From: Sphingosinicella sp. YJ22
Lineage (GTDB): Bacteria; Pseudomonadota; Alphaproteobacteria; Sphingomonadales; Sphingomonadaceae
Assembly (NCBI RefSeq): GCF_011320075.1
Contig: NZ_JAANPA010000021.1
Coordinates: forward strand, 1 to 48,135
DNA length: 48,135 bases
Reading direction: 5' to 3'
A model generated the notes under the pieces. That model saw only the letters and a list, made by a program, of their open reading frames with translations. It did no database searches and had not been told where the DNA came from. This document shows positions 7,930 to 15,766 of the stretch, piece after piece (the first letter of the stretch is position 1; each line of letters starts with the position of its first letter). The translations under genes were made by a program, and so were the position numbers.

Positions 7930-10900
7930 ATGAGACAGACAGTCACGCTCCGCCGGAGCGCGCTCTGCTCCGCATCGTTTATCGGCATGGCGCTCGCGCT
8001 CGCGACGCCGGCCTACGCCCAGCCGGGCGCCGAGACGCAGCCGGTCTGCGACCCTAACGATCCCACCGATGTGGATTGCCAGCCGGGTCAGTCCGAGGTC
8101 GAGATCGAGAGCGGCACCAACGTTCAGGCCGGCCAGGAATCGACGATCACAGTCACCGGCACCCGCATCCGTCGCCCGAACGTCGAATCGAACGTTCCGG
8201 TGACCTCGGTGAGCGCCGAAGAGCTGACTTCGCAGGGCGACGTCAGCGTCGGCGATGCGCTGAACGACCTTCCGTCGCTGCGCTCGACCTTCAGCCAGGC
8301 CAACTCGACCCGCTTCATCGGCACGACCGGCCTCAACCTGCTCGACCTTCGCGGCCTCGGCACCCAGCGCACGCTGGTCCTCGTCAACGGCCGTCGTCAC
8401 ATCACGTCGAGCGTTGGCGACTTCCTGGTCGACGTCAACACGATCCCGAGCGACCTCATCGAGCGCGTCGACGTCGTGACGGGCGGCAGCTCGGCCGTGT
8501 ACGGTTCTGACGCCATTGCCGGCGTCGTGAACTTCGTGCTTCGCCGCGACTTCGAAGGCATCCGCCTGCGTTCGCAGGCCGGCATCTCGTCCGAAGGCGA
8601 CCGCGGCATCTACTTCACGTCGCTGACCGCCGGCGAGAACCTGTTCGACGACCGCCTCAACGTCGCGGTCAACCTCGAATATGTGCACGCCGACGCGCTC
8701 TACTTCGCCCAGCGCGATTCGCTGACCGGCGCCGCCTCCGGCCGCTGCCAGTTCGAAGCGGCCGAGACGATCGGCGGCGACGGCCCGACCGGCACCAACG
8801 GCTTCCCGGACACGACTTTCCAGTGCGGCGTCCGCAACGGTAACATCTCGACCGGCGGCCTGCTCACCGCCGTCGGCGTGACTGCCGCGACCTGCCGCGA
8901 CCCGGCGATCCTCGCCAATCCGGCGCTTGCCGGCCGCTGTATCAACCCGGGCACCCCGAACGGTCTTCCGCGCGTCGTCGTGTTCGACCAGAACGGCAAC
9001 GTCGTCACCAACACCGCGGGTCGGGACCAGCGCATCTTCGGCGGCGCCAACACGATCGGCGGCGGCCTCGGCTCCACCCTTCGCGAGACCGGCCAGATCG
9101 CTCCGGGCCTCGACCGCTACACGGCCAACTTCCTGGCCCGCTTCGACCTGAGCCCGGCGTTCCAGCCGTTCATGGAAGCCAAGTACGTCTACATCGAATC
9201 GCTGCAGGAGGGTCAGCCGACCTTCTTCCAGGCGAGCTTCCCGCAGTTCTTCGGCTTTGGCCGCGGCTTCCGCTGCGACAACCCGTTCCTGACTTCGGCG
9301 AACATCGCTGATCTCCAGTCGATCGGCCGCTGCCTTGGCGGTGCCGCCTCGACCGAGACGATTCCGCTGTCGCGCTTCAACATCGACTTCGGCGGTCGCC
9401 GCCAGTTCGTCGAGCGCGAGACGTTCCGCGCCGTCGCCGGTATCGGCGGCGAGTTCAACGGCGACTGGAACTACGAAGTCTCGTTCAACTACGGTCGCTT
9501 CGAACAGACCACGTCGGCGCAGAACGACCTTGCGATCTTCGACATCGACGCCGACGGCAACCTCGTCGACCAGGGTCCGTTTCTGCGCGCCACGGACTCC
9601 GTCCGCAACGCGTCGGGCCAGATCGTCTGCCGCGTCAACGCGGACGCCGATCCGACCAACGACGACCCGGCTTGCGTCCCGCTGAACCCGTTCGGCTTCG
9701 GCCGTCCGAGCCAGGCGGCGCTCGACTATGTCACCTACACCTCGACCCTCGAGGGCTCGGCGACGCAGTACAACGCGCTTGCCTTTGTCGGCGGCGACCT
9801 GTCGCAGCTGTTCGAGTTCCCGGGCGGCCCGGCTCGCTTCGTGCTCGGCGGCGAGTATCGGCGTGAAGAGGCGTTCCAGCAGGCGGACCCGCTGTCCCGT
9901 GCCGGCGCGACCTTCTTCAACGCGTTCCCGACGTTCGATCCGCCGGCCTTCGAGGTCATCGAGGGCTTCGGCGAGCTCGAGCTGCCGCTCCTGCGCGACG
10001 TTCCGTTCGCTCATGAGCTGACGGTCACCGGTGCGGCCCGCTACTCGGACTACAATACGGGTGCGGACACCACCTTCGCGTGGAACGTCAACGGCACCTG
10101 GGCTCCGGTCCGCGACGTGCGCTTCCGTGCGAACTTCTCGCGCGCGGTGCGCGTGCCGACGATCGGTGACCTGTTCACGCCGCCGACCCAGAGCTTCGCG
10201 TTCCTGGCGGATCCGTGCGATGCGCAGAACCGCAACGGCGGCGCGAACCCGACCCAGCGTCAGGCGAATTGCGACGCAGCCGGTATCCCGGCGACGTTCG
10301 TGAACACGCTGGCACGCAGTCAGACCACCGAGATCGCGATCTCCGGCAACCCGTTCCTCTCCGAGGAGAAGGCGGACAGCTACACCTTCGGTGTGGTCGT
10401 CACCCCGTCCTTCGTGCCTGGCCTGTCGATCACGGCTGACTATTACAGCATCGAGCTCAAGAACCGCATCGAGACGGTTGGTGCTCAGACGGTGCTGAAC
10501 CAGTGCTTCGACCTGCCGCAGCCGAACGAGTTCTGCGACCTGGTGACCCGTCGGGGCGTCGACGATCCGACCACCCCGGAGCTCGAGCAGTTCTTCTTCG
10601 CTACCCCGGGCGTTCTGTCGTCGGGCGTCAACTTCGCCCGCGGCGAAGCGGAAGGCGTCGACTTCGAAGTCGCTTACCGTCGCCGGTTCGGCAACGGTGT
10701 GCGCCTCGATACGCGTGCCATCGTGACCTACGTGATTGAGCGGAACGATTTCATCAGCCCGACCAATCCGGACATCGCGACCCGCAACCTCGACAACCTC
10801 GGCGACCACCAGTGGGCGGCGAACTTCTCGGCGACTGTCGGCACCGGTCCGTTCGACCTGCGCTACTCGGTCAACTTCATCGGTGAGACCTACACGGCCG

Positions 10901-11160
10901 CGCCGACGAACTTCGAGGAGTTCCAGGGCCGTCCGGCCACCAACCCGGACGCCCGTGCGGCGGACGAGCTGATGTACCCGGACACCTTCTACCACGCGAT
11001 CCGCTTCAACATCCGTCCGAGCGAGCGGTTCCAGTTCTACATGGGCGTGGACAACCTGTTCGACACCCAGCCGCCCTTCGGGCTGCTCGGTGGCGGCGGC
11101 GGCGATCCGTACGATCCGATCGGCCGCTACTTCTACGCGGGTGCCACGGTCGACTTCTAA
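7930..11160 (+). CDS. TonB-dependent receptor
   Basis: A 1076-residue outer-membrane active transporter powered by TonB-ExbBD. The start at 7930 gives MRQTVTLRRSALC and a signal peptide ending at APAYAQ (about residue 31); the frame is open upstream to 7852, but only this ATG is preceded by an AAGGA site. The plug domain follows (TVTGTRIRR near residue 50; LVLVNGRRH; GGSSAVYGSDAIAGVVN). The barrel ends in the expected aromatic terminus (YFYAGATVDF). Codon use is biased towards GGT/CGT and C-ending codons, as in abundant proteins. The substrate cannot be read from sequence. The gene is monocistronic or nearly so, because a strong terminator follows 24 nt after the stop. The next gene encodes an Asp/Asn hydroxylase-like protein, a neighbour I have seen linked to such receptors in sphingomonads. 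Confidence 0.95.
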   Translation: MRQTVTLRRSALCSASFIGMALALATPAYAQPGAETQPVCDPNDPTDVDCQPGQSEVEIESGTNVQAGQESTITVTGTRIRRPNVESNVPVTSVSAEELTSQGDVSVGDALNDLPSLRSTFSQANSTRFIGTTGLNLLDLRGLGTQRTLVLVNGRRHITSSVGDFLVDVNTIPSDLIERVDVVTGGSSAVYGSDAIAGVVNFVLRRDFEGIRLRSQAGISSEGDRGIYFTSLTAGENLFDDRLNVAVNLEYVHADALYFAQRDSLTGAASGRCQFEAAETIGGDGPTGTNGFPDTTFQCGVRNGNISTGGLLTAVGVTAATCRDPAILANPALAGRCINPGTPNGLPRVVVFDQNGNVVTNTAGRDQRIFGGANTIGGGLGSTLRETGQIAPGLDRYTANFLARFDLSPAFQPFMEAKYVYIESLQEGQPTFFQASFPQFFGFGRGFRCDNPFLTSANIADLQSIGRCLGGAASTETIPLSRFNIDFGGRRQFVERETFRAVAGIGGEFNGDWNYEVSFNYGRFEQTTSAQNDLAIFDIDADGNLVDQGPFLRATDSVRNASGQIVCRVNADADPTNDDPACVPLNPFGFGRPSQAALDYVTYTSTLEGSATQYNALAFVGGDLSQLFEFPGGPARFVLGGEYRREEAFQQADPLSRAGATFFNAFPTFDPPAFEVIEGFGELELPLLRDVPFAHELTVTGAARYSDYNTGADTTFAWNVNGTWAPVRDVRFRANFSRAVRVPTIGDLFTPPTQSFAFLADPCDAQNRNGGANPTQRQANCDAAGIPATFVNTLARSQTTEIAISGNPFLSEEKADSYTFGVVVTPSFVPGLSITADYYSIELKNRIETVGAQTVLNQCFDLPQPNEFCDLVTRRGVDDPTTPELEQFFFATPGVLSSGVNFARGEAEGVDFEVAYRRRFGNGVRLDTRAIVTYVIERNDFISPTNPDIATRNLDNLGDHQWAANFSATVGTGPFDLRYSVNFIGETYTAAPTNFEEFQGRPATNPDARAADELMYPDTFYHAIRFNIRPSERFQFYMGVDNLFDTQPPFGLLGGGGGDPYDPIGRYFYAGATVDF

Positions 11161-11184
11161 GTCGCCCCACACCCAACCCTTTGA

Positions 11185-11211
11185 GGGCCGCCTTCGGGCG
11201 GCCCTTTTTTT
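11185..11211 (+). terminator. Rho-independent terminator after the TonB receptor gene
   Basis: A perfect 8-bp GC stem (GGGCCGCC / GGCGGCCC) with a TTCG tetraloop is followed directly by seven Ts. This is a textbook intrinsic terminator for the receptor gene. Confidence 0.95.
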
Positions 11212-11238
11212 GTCCGTCCAGTGCGATAGAGAGGCGCG

Positions 11239-12240
11239 ATGACCGCTGACGAAGCCGAGATCGACCGCCGGCTGGCCGCCGATCCCCGCGACATCGAGGC
11301 CCTGGCCGCCAAGGCCGACGCCCGCCACGCCGCCGGGGACGACCGCGCGGCCGCGGCGTTCTACAAGGCCGTGCTGAGCGCAGCCGCGGCCGTCGGCGGC
11401 CCGCTGCCGATGTCTCTCAAGCCGATCATCGAGCGCGCCCAGCGCGGCATCGCGGCGGCGGAGGGGCGCTTCGAGGACTATCTCGAGCGATCGCTGGTCG
11501 ACGCCGGCCTGCCGCCCGGCAGTCGTCCTCCTCGCTTCCAGGACTCGCTCGACCTTCTCACCGGGCGCCGCACCACGAACCTGCAGCTGCAGCAGCCGTC
11601 GGCTTATTATTATCCGGGGCTTCCGCAGCGGCGCTATTATGAGCGGTCAGAGCTTCCTTGGGCCGCGGAGATCGAGGCCGCGACAAGCGTGATCCGCGGC
11701 GAGCTCGACGCCTGGCTGGCGCGCGGCACGGAGGGCTTCACGCCTTATCTGGTCAATGACCCGAGCCGGCCGCGCAGCGACTTCCACGGGCTTCTCGACA
11801 ACCCGGCCTGGAGCACGCTCTATATCTGGGAGAAAGGCGCGTCCGTGGCGGGCCTCGCGCCGCATTTCACGCGCACGCTGGCCGCGGTCGAGAAGCTCGC
11901 GCTTCCGCACATCACGGTCCGTGCGCCTTCGGTCCTGTTTTCCCGGCTCGGCCCCGGCGCGCGCATCCCGCCCCATCATGGCATGCTCAACGCGCGCCTG
12001 ATCTGCCACCTGCCGCTGATCGTGCCGGAGGGCTGCGGCTTCCGCGTCGGCGGCGAGACGCGCCAATGGGAGCCCGGCAAGCTGCTCGTGTTCGACGATA
12101 CGGTCGAGCACGAGGCGTGGAACGACAGCGGCGAGGACCGCATCATCCTCATCTTCGACGTATGGCGGCCCGAGCTGGATGCCGCCGAGCGCCGGGCGGT
12201 CACCGCCCTGTTCGAGGCGATCGACTCCTACGGCCGCTAG
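11239..12240 (+). CDS. Aspartyl/asparaginyl beta-hydroxylase-domain protein
   Basis: A 333-residue protein with an N-terminal helical, TPR-like segment (about 1-80) and a C-terminal AspH-type Fe(II)/2-oxoglutarate oxygenase domain. The metal ligands are visible as PPHHG (His 246) and VEHEAWN (His 291); this family uses only two His and no acidic ligand. RLICHLPL between them matches the 2-oxoglutarate-binding strand. It is probably cytoplasmic, as there is no signal peptide. GAGAGG lies just before the ATG. It has its own terminator and is separated from the receptor gene by a strong one, so expression at least partly independent is likely. The target residue or protein is unknown. Confidence 0.85.
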   Translation: MTADEAEIDRRLAADPRDIEALAAKADARHAAGDDRAAAAFYKAVLSAAAAVGGPLPMSLKPIIERAQRGIAAAEGRFEDYLERSLVDAGLPPGSRPPRFQDSLDLLTGRRTTNLQLQQPSAYYYPGLPQRRYYERSELPWAAEIEAATSVIRGELDAWLARGTEGFTPYLVNDPSRPRSDFHGLLDNPAWSTLYIWEKGASVAGLAPHFTRTLAAVEKLALPHITVRAPSVLFSRLGPGARIPPHHGMLNARLICHLPLIVPEGCGFRVGGETRQWEPGKLLVFDDTVEHEAWNDSGEDRIILIFDVWRPELDAAERRAVTALFEAIDSYGR

Positions 12241-12258
12241 CGCCGACGGACGCTGCAC

Positions 12259-12292
12259 AAAAAAAGGGGCGGTGCCTGCGCGCCGCCCCTTT
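12259..12292. terminator. Bidirectional terminator between the hydroxylase gene and ahcY
   Basis: A 10-bp stem (AAAGGGGCGG / CCGCCCCTTT) with a 10-nt loop sits between two convergent genes. A run of seven As at 12259-12265 supplies the U tract for ahcY on the minus strand, and TTTCTCGTT serves the plus strand. Confidence 0.85.
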
Positions 12293-12314
12293 CTCGTTCG
12301 TCTCGCTCGAAGCC

Positions 12315-13727
12315 TTAGTAGCGGTAATGCTCGGGCTTGAACGGGCCCTCGACCGGAACGCCGATATAGTCGGCCTGCTTCTGGCTGAGCGTGGTCATCT
12401 TCACGCCGAGCTTGTCGAGGTGGAGCGCCGCGACCTTCTCGTCGAGATGCTTCGGCAGGACGTAGACCTTGTTCTCGTAGGTCTCGGCCTTGGTCCACAG
12501 CTCGATCTGCGCCAGCACCTGGTTGGTGAAGGACGAGCTCATGACGAAGCTCGGGTGGCCGGTGGCGCAGCCGAGGTTCACGAGGCGGCCCTTGGCGAGG
12601 ACGATGATCTTCTTGCCGTCCGGGAACTCGACCTCGTCGACCTGCGGCTTGATCTCGGTCCACTTCATGTTGTTGAGCGCCGAAATCTGAATCTCGCTGT
12701 CGAAGTGGCCGATGTTGCACACGATCGCCATGTTCTTCATCGCGCGCATGTGGTCGAGCGTCAGCACGTCCATGTTGCCGGTCGCGGTGACGAAGATGTC
12801 GGCGCGGGCCGCGGCATCCTCCATGGTGACGACCTCATAGCCCTCCATCGCCGCCTGCAGGGCGCAGATCGGATCGATCTCGGTGACGAGGACGCGGGCG
12901 CCGCCGTTGCGGAGCGAGGCGGCCGAGCCCTTGCCGACGTCGCCGAAGCCGGCGACCACGGCGACCTTGCCGGCGAGCATCACGTCGGTGGCGCGGCGGA
13001 TCGCGTCTACCAGCGACTCCTTGCAGCCGTAGAGGTTGTCGAACTTCGACTTCGTCACGCTGTCGTTGACGTTGATCGCCGGGAACGGGAGCTTTCCCTT
13101 CTTGGCCAGCTCATAGAGGCGATGGACGCCCGTGGTGGTCTCTTCCGACACGCCCTTGATCGCCTCGACCGTCTTGGTGAGGTAGCCGGGGCGCTCCTTC
13201 AGGAAGCGGTTCAGGGTCGCGACGAAGATTTCCTCTTCCTCGTTGGACGGCGTGAACAGGGTCTCGCCGGCCTCGACGCGCGCGCCCCACAGGGCGAACA
13301 TGGTGGCATCGCCGCCGTCGTCGAGGATCATGTTGCAGGTCTGGTCCTGACCCCAGTCGAAGATGCGGATCACGTAATCCCAATATTCCTCGAGCGTCTC
13401 GCCCTTCACGGCGAAGACCGGCACGCCCGACGCGGCGATGGCGGCGGCGGCATGGTCCTGGGTCGAGAAGATGTTGCAGGTCGCCCAGCGCAGCTCGGCG
13501 CCCAGAGCAGCCAGAGTCTCGATCAGCACCGCGGTCTGGATCGTCATGTGGAGCGAGCCGGTGATGCGCGCGCCCTTCAAGGGCTTCGACGCGCCGAACT
13601 CGTCGCGCAGCGCCATCAGGCCGGGCATCTCGGTCTCGGCGATCTCGATCTCCTTGCGGCCGAAATCGGCGAGGCTGAGGTCGCGGATGACATAGTCGTC
13701 AAAGTTGGACTTGGGCTGCGTGGCCAA
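12315..13727 (-). CDS. ahcY: Adenosylhomocysteinase (SAH hydrolase)
   Basis: Cleaves S-adenosylhomocysteine to adenosine and homocysteine, removing the inhibitor of methyltransferases and feeding the methionine cycle. The 470-residue length and features are canonical: the [10 protein letters not shown] substrate loop, the NAD-binding [10 protein letters not shown], and the C-terminal KPEHYRY that completes the partner site. The start is TTG at 13727; a good AGGAG lies 7 nt upstream (13735-13739) and the first in-frame ATG falls inside the conserved domain, so the TTG is convincing. The likely promoter region contains a 20-bp palindrome (13801-13820). An intrinsic terminator follows. Confidence 0.97.
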   Translation of the reverse strand: MATQPKSNFDDYVIRDLSLADFGRKEIEIAETEMPGLMALRDEFGASKPLKGARITGSLHMTIQTAVLIETLAALGAELRWATCNIFSTQDHAAAAIAASGVPVFAVKGETLEEYWDYVIRIFDWGQDQTCNMILDDGGDATMFALWGARVEAGETLFTPSNEEEEIFVATLNRFLKERPGYLTKTVEAIKGVSEETTTGVHRLYELAKKGKLPFPAINVNDSVTKSKFDNLYGCKESLVDAIRRATDVMLAGKVAVVAGFGDVGKGSAASLRNGGARVLVTEIDPICALQAAMEGYEVVTMEDAAARADIFVTATGNMDVLTLDHMRAMKNMAIVCNIGHFDSEIQISALNNMKWTEIKPQVDEVEFPDGKKIIVLAKGRLVNLGCATGHPSFVMSSSFTNQVLAQIELWTKAETYENKVYVLPKHLDEKVAALHLDKLGVKMTTLSQKQADYIGVPVEGPFKPEHYRY

Positions 13728-13800
13728 GGGACTGCTCCTGAATGTGCGAAAAATGGGCGGTTGTGACGCGCGCCCTAGCGCGGGCGCGACCGAATTTCAA

Positions 13801-13820
13801 ATATAAAGATATCTTTATAT
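13801..13820. promoter_or_regulatory. 20-bp perfect palindrome upstream of ahcY, probable SahR-type operator
   Basis: ATATAAAGATATCTTTATAT is perfectly self-complementary and stands out as AT-rich in very GC-rich DNA. It ends 74 bp upstream of the ahcY start. In Proteobacteria ahcY and other methionine-cycle genes are controlled by SahR, an ArsR-family repressor that responds to S-adenosylhomocysteine and binds palindromic operators. Assignment to SahR is an inference from position and symmetry; no sahR gene is in the window. Confidence 0.72.
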
Positions 13821-13915
13821 GTTTCCAGGGGAAGCGCCCGCGCGGTTCGGGTGCCGGCTGAAAACCGCTCCTTAACCGTACTCCCCTACCCTCGCCGCTC
13901 GCGGAGGTACGAGAT

Positions 13916-14422
13916 ATGGAGTTCAGGGACGTCGGCCTTCTTGCTGCAGTCATCGTCGGCGGCCTCGCCATCGGCTGGGCGTCGGGGGACGGCAGCGCGG
14001 CTCCCTCCCCGACCGAAGCAACTCCGGTCACCGCGCAAGGGTCATCCTCCGCGCCTTCCCAGTTCGGCGACGCAACGGCGCCGGGAGCCGCGGCCATGCC
14101 GCCGCTCGCGAACCGGACGACGGAAGGCGAGCAGCTGGACTCCGCGGTCCAGGCGCGCGCTCAGGCCGCCTTCCAACCCGGCACGGCCGCCGCCGGCGCC
14201 GCGCCCGCAAACGTGCCGGTCATGGCGCCTCCGCCGCCCGCCCAGTCCGGCAGCAGCTGGGGCGGGCAATCCGCCGCTTCGGGCAGCAGTTGGGGGGGCC
14301 AGGGGCAATCCTCGGGGACCGGCTGGGGGGTCCAGGCTGGAGTCGCGCCGGCGAGCCCCGCTCCAGCGGCGCCGGCTCAGCCGGCCACCGCGCCCGCAAC
14401 CGAGCAGCAGCCGACCGGATAG
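13916..14422 (+). CDS. Small Ala/Pro/Gly/Ser-rich membrane-anchored protein, unknown function
   Basis: I do not recognise a family. The 168-residue product begins with a hydrophobic segment (residues 6-22, GLLAAVIVGGLAIGWA), probably a membrane anchor or uncleaved signal. The rest is low-complexity: Ala/Pro/Ser-rich, then three copies of a G-S-S/T-x-W-G-G/V-Q unit at about residues 111-140, and another Ala/Pro tail. GGAGG lies 8 nt before the ATG, so translation is likely. It faces the tadE genes (25 nt between stops) and diverges from ahcY. A surface or envelope location is a guess. Confidence 0.7.
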   Translation: MEFRDVGLLAAVIVGGLAIGWASGDGSAAPSPTEATPVTAQGSSSAPSQFGDATAPGAAAMPPLANRTTEGEQLDSAVQARAQAAFQPGTAAAGAAPANVPVMAPPPPAQSGSSWGGQSAASGSSWGGQGQSSGTGWGVQAGVAPASPAPAAPAQPATAPATEQQPTG

Positions 14423-14447
14423 ACGGGCGGCCCTGCCCGCCCGACGA

Positions 14448-15176
14448 TCAGGCCTGGAAGGTGTTGCAGCTGCGCGGCGTGACGCGGCCAGCGTTACGCA
14501 GCGAATGATCGTTGCGCTGGCGCACGTTGTAGGCGCTCTCGTAGCGGATCTGCCGGGGGCCGAAGAGCCGCTCGGACACAATCGGCTGATAATTGTAGAC
14601 CACTTCGACGACCATCACCGCGGTGCCGGGCGAAGCCGAGATCTGACGACCGGCAGGCCCGATCTCGGTCAGCGTGGCGTGATTGGGACTGCTCGGAGCG
14701 GTCGACGGAGTCACCCGGTCGGCGCCCAGATTCTCGGTGCCGTTGGTGATGTCGCCATTGTTGGCGTTCTTCGGCCGCCCGTAGCTGGAATTGACGTTGA
14801 GCGCGCCGTCGCAGCGCTGCCAGCGGATCCACTGGCGGTTGTTCTGGGTGCGCTCGAAGTCGCTGAGGATGATCCGCCCGTTGGCCGCGAAGTCGATTCC
14901 GGACCCGGTCATCTTCGCACCGGTCATCAGCTCGACGATATTGGCCTCGTCGATGCTGTCGCGGACGCGCGCGGCGTTGTCCGCGGTCAGAGTCGCGATG
15001 TTGCTGACCCGCAAATGGGCGATCGCCAGGTTGGCGGTCTCGAAGCCGTAGAGGCTGAGCGCCAGCAGGATCGGCAGCGACAGGGCGAACTCGGTCAGCG
15101 CGAGGCCACTGTTGCAGTTGCGCAGGTCGCGCGGCAGCGCGCGCCGGCGGCCAGGAGTGCGTGTGGCGTCGGTCAT
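14448..15176 (-). CDS. TadE-family pilus assembly protein (second copy)
   Basis: A 242-residue pseudopilin-like protein. After a basic N-terminus comes the TadE pattern SGLALTEFALSLP with a transmembrane helix (about residues 25-47), followed by a large extracytoplasmic domain with two Cys that could pair. TadE/TadF-type minor pseudopilins belong to the Flp/Tad pilus machinery. Its ATG overlaps the stop of the preceding tadE gene as ATGA (15173-15176). It is the last gene of a three-gene unit; the Tad secretion ATPase and prepilin peptidase genes are not in this window. Confidence 0.82.
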   Translation of the reverse strand: MTDATRTPGRRRALPRDLRNCNSGLALTEFALSLPILLALSLYGFETANLAIAHLRVSNIATLTADNAARVRDSIDEANIVELMTGAKMTGSGIDFAANGRIILSDFERTQNNRQWIRWQRCDGALNVNSSYGRPKNANNGDITNGTENLGADRVTPSTAPSSPNHATLTEIGPAGRQISASPGTAVMVVEVVYNYQPIVSERLFGPRQIRYESAYNVRQRNDHSLRNAGRVTPRSCNTFQA

Positions 15177-15766
15177 GAGCAGCGTACCACGGGGGTTGGA
15201 ATGGTCCGCCCGGCGAAGGGCTGGTTGCGCAGAACGGTATCGGCGGCGACCGTATCGATGTCGCTCCAGCCGAAGAAGCCGGCAACCGGGAACATGCGCG
15301 GATAGCTGATGCTCACCCGGTAGCGGACGATGTCGTCGGCCTGGCCCATGCCCGCGCGGCCGCGATCGAGGTCGTAACGCTGGTTGTTGTTGTAGTCCTC
15401 GTAGCAGTCGCCGGCATTATATTGGCCGAGCGGGACAGTGTCCTGGGAGATGCGCTCCGGCACGCTCACCTGGGTGAACTCGTCATAGCTGTCGACCGAG
15501 GTGGTGATCGTCGCGGCATGGCTGAACGAGTGAAGCCGCTGCTTCACATGCGCGTCGACCTGGGTCGTGCTCATCGTGCCGACGGTGGCGAGGCGAGCCG
15601 CCTCGTGAAGCGCGCCCTGAAGCACCGACGAGACATACATGCGGTAGCCGAGCTCGAACGTGCCCATCAGGATCAGGCACAAAGCCGGCAGGATCATCGC
15701 GAACTCGATGATCGTCGCGCCCTGCTCGTCGCGCGCGAGCCTGCGGAAGGACCTGGGCAGGATCAC
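15173..15766 (-). CDS. TadE-family pilus assembly protein (first copy)
   Basis: A 197-residue TadE-like protein: short basic N-terminus, QGATIIEFAMILP processing/TM motif (about residues 16-38), then FELGYRMYVSSVLQGALHEAAR, which is the classic TadE helix. I place the start at GTG 15766 because it overlaps the tadG stop as GTGA (15763-15766) and gives the usual short leader; the longer frame to 15871 lies wholly inside tadG. Probably assembled in the inner membrane and exported as a minor pilin. Confidence 0.87.
   Translation of the reverse strand: MILPRSFRRLARDEQGATIIEFAMILPALCLILMGTFELGYRMYVSSVLQGALHEAARLATVGTMSTTQVDAHVKQRLHSFSHAATITTSVDSYDEFTQVSVPERISQDTVPLGQYNAGDCYEDYNNNQRYDLDRGRAGMGQADDIVRYRVSISYPRMFPVAGFFGWSDIDTVAADTVLRNQPFAGRTIPTPVVRCS

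Noticed and set aside
7795-11328. 1177-residue open frame on the minus strand
   Set aside because: Antisense to the TonB receptor, which has signal peptide, plug and barrel features; the shadow is Arg/Val/Ala-biased with no family features.
13728-13915. SAM/SAH riboswitch upstream of ahcY
   Set aside because: I see no conserved riboswitch core; the palindrome is perfectly symmetric, as expected of a protein operator.
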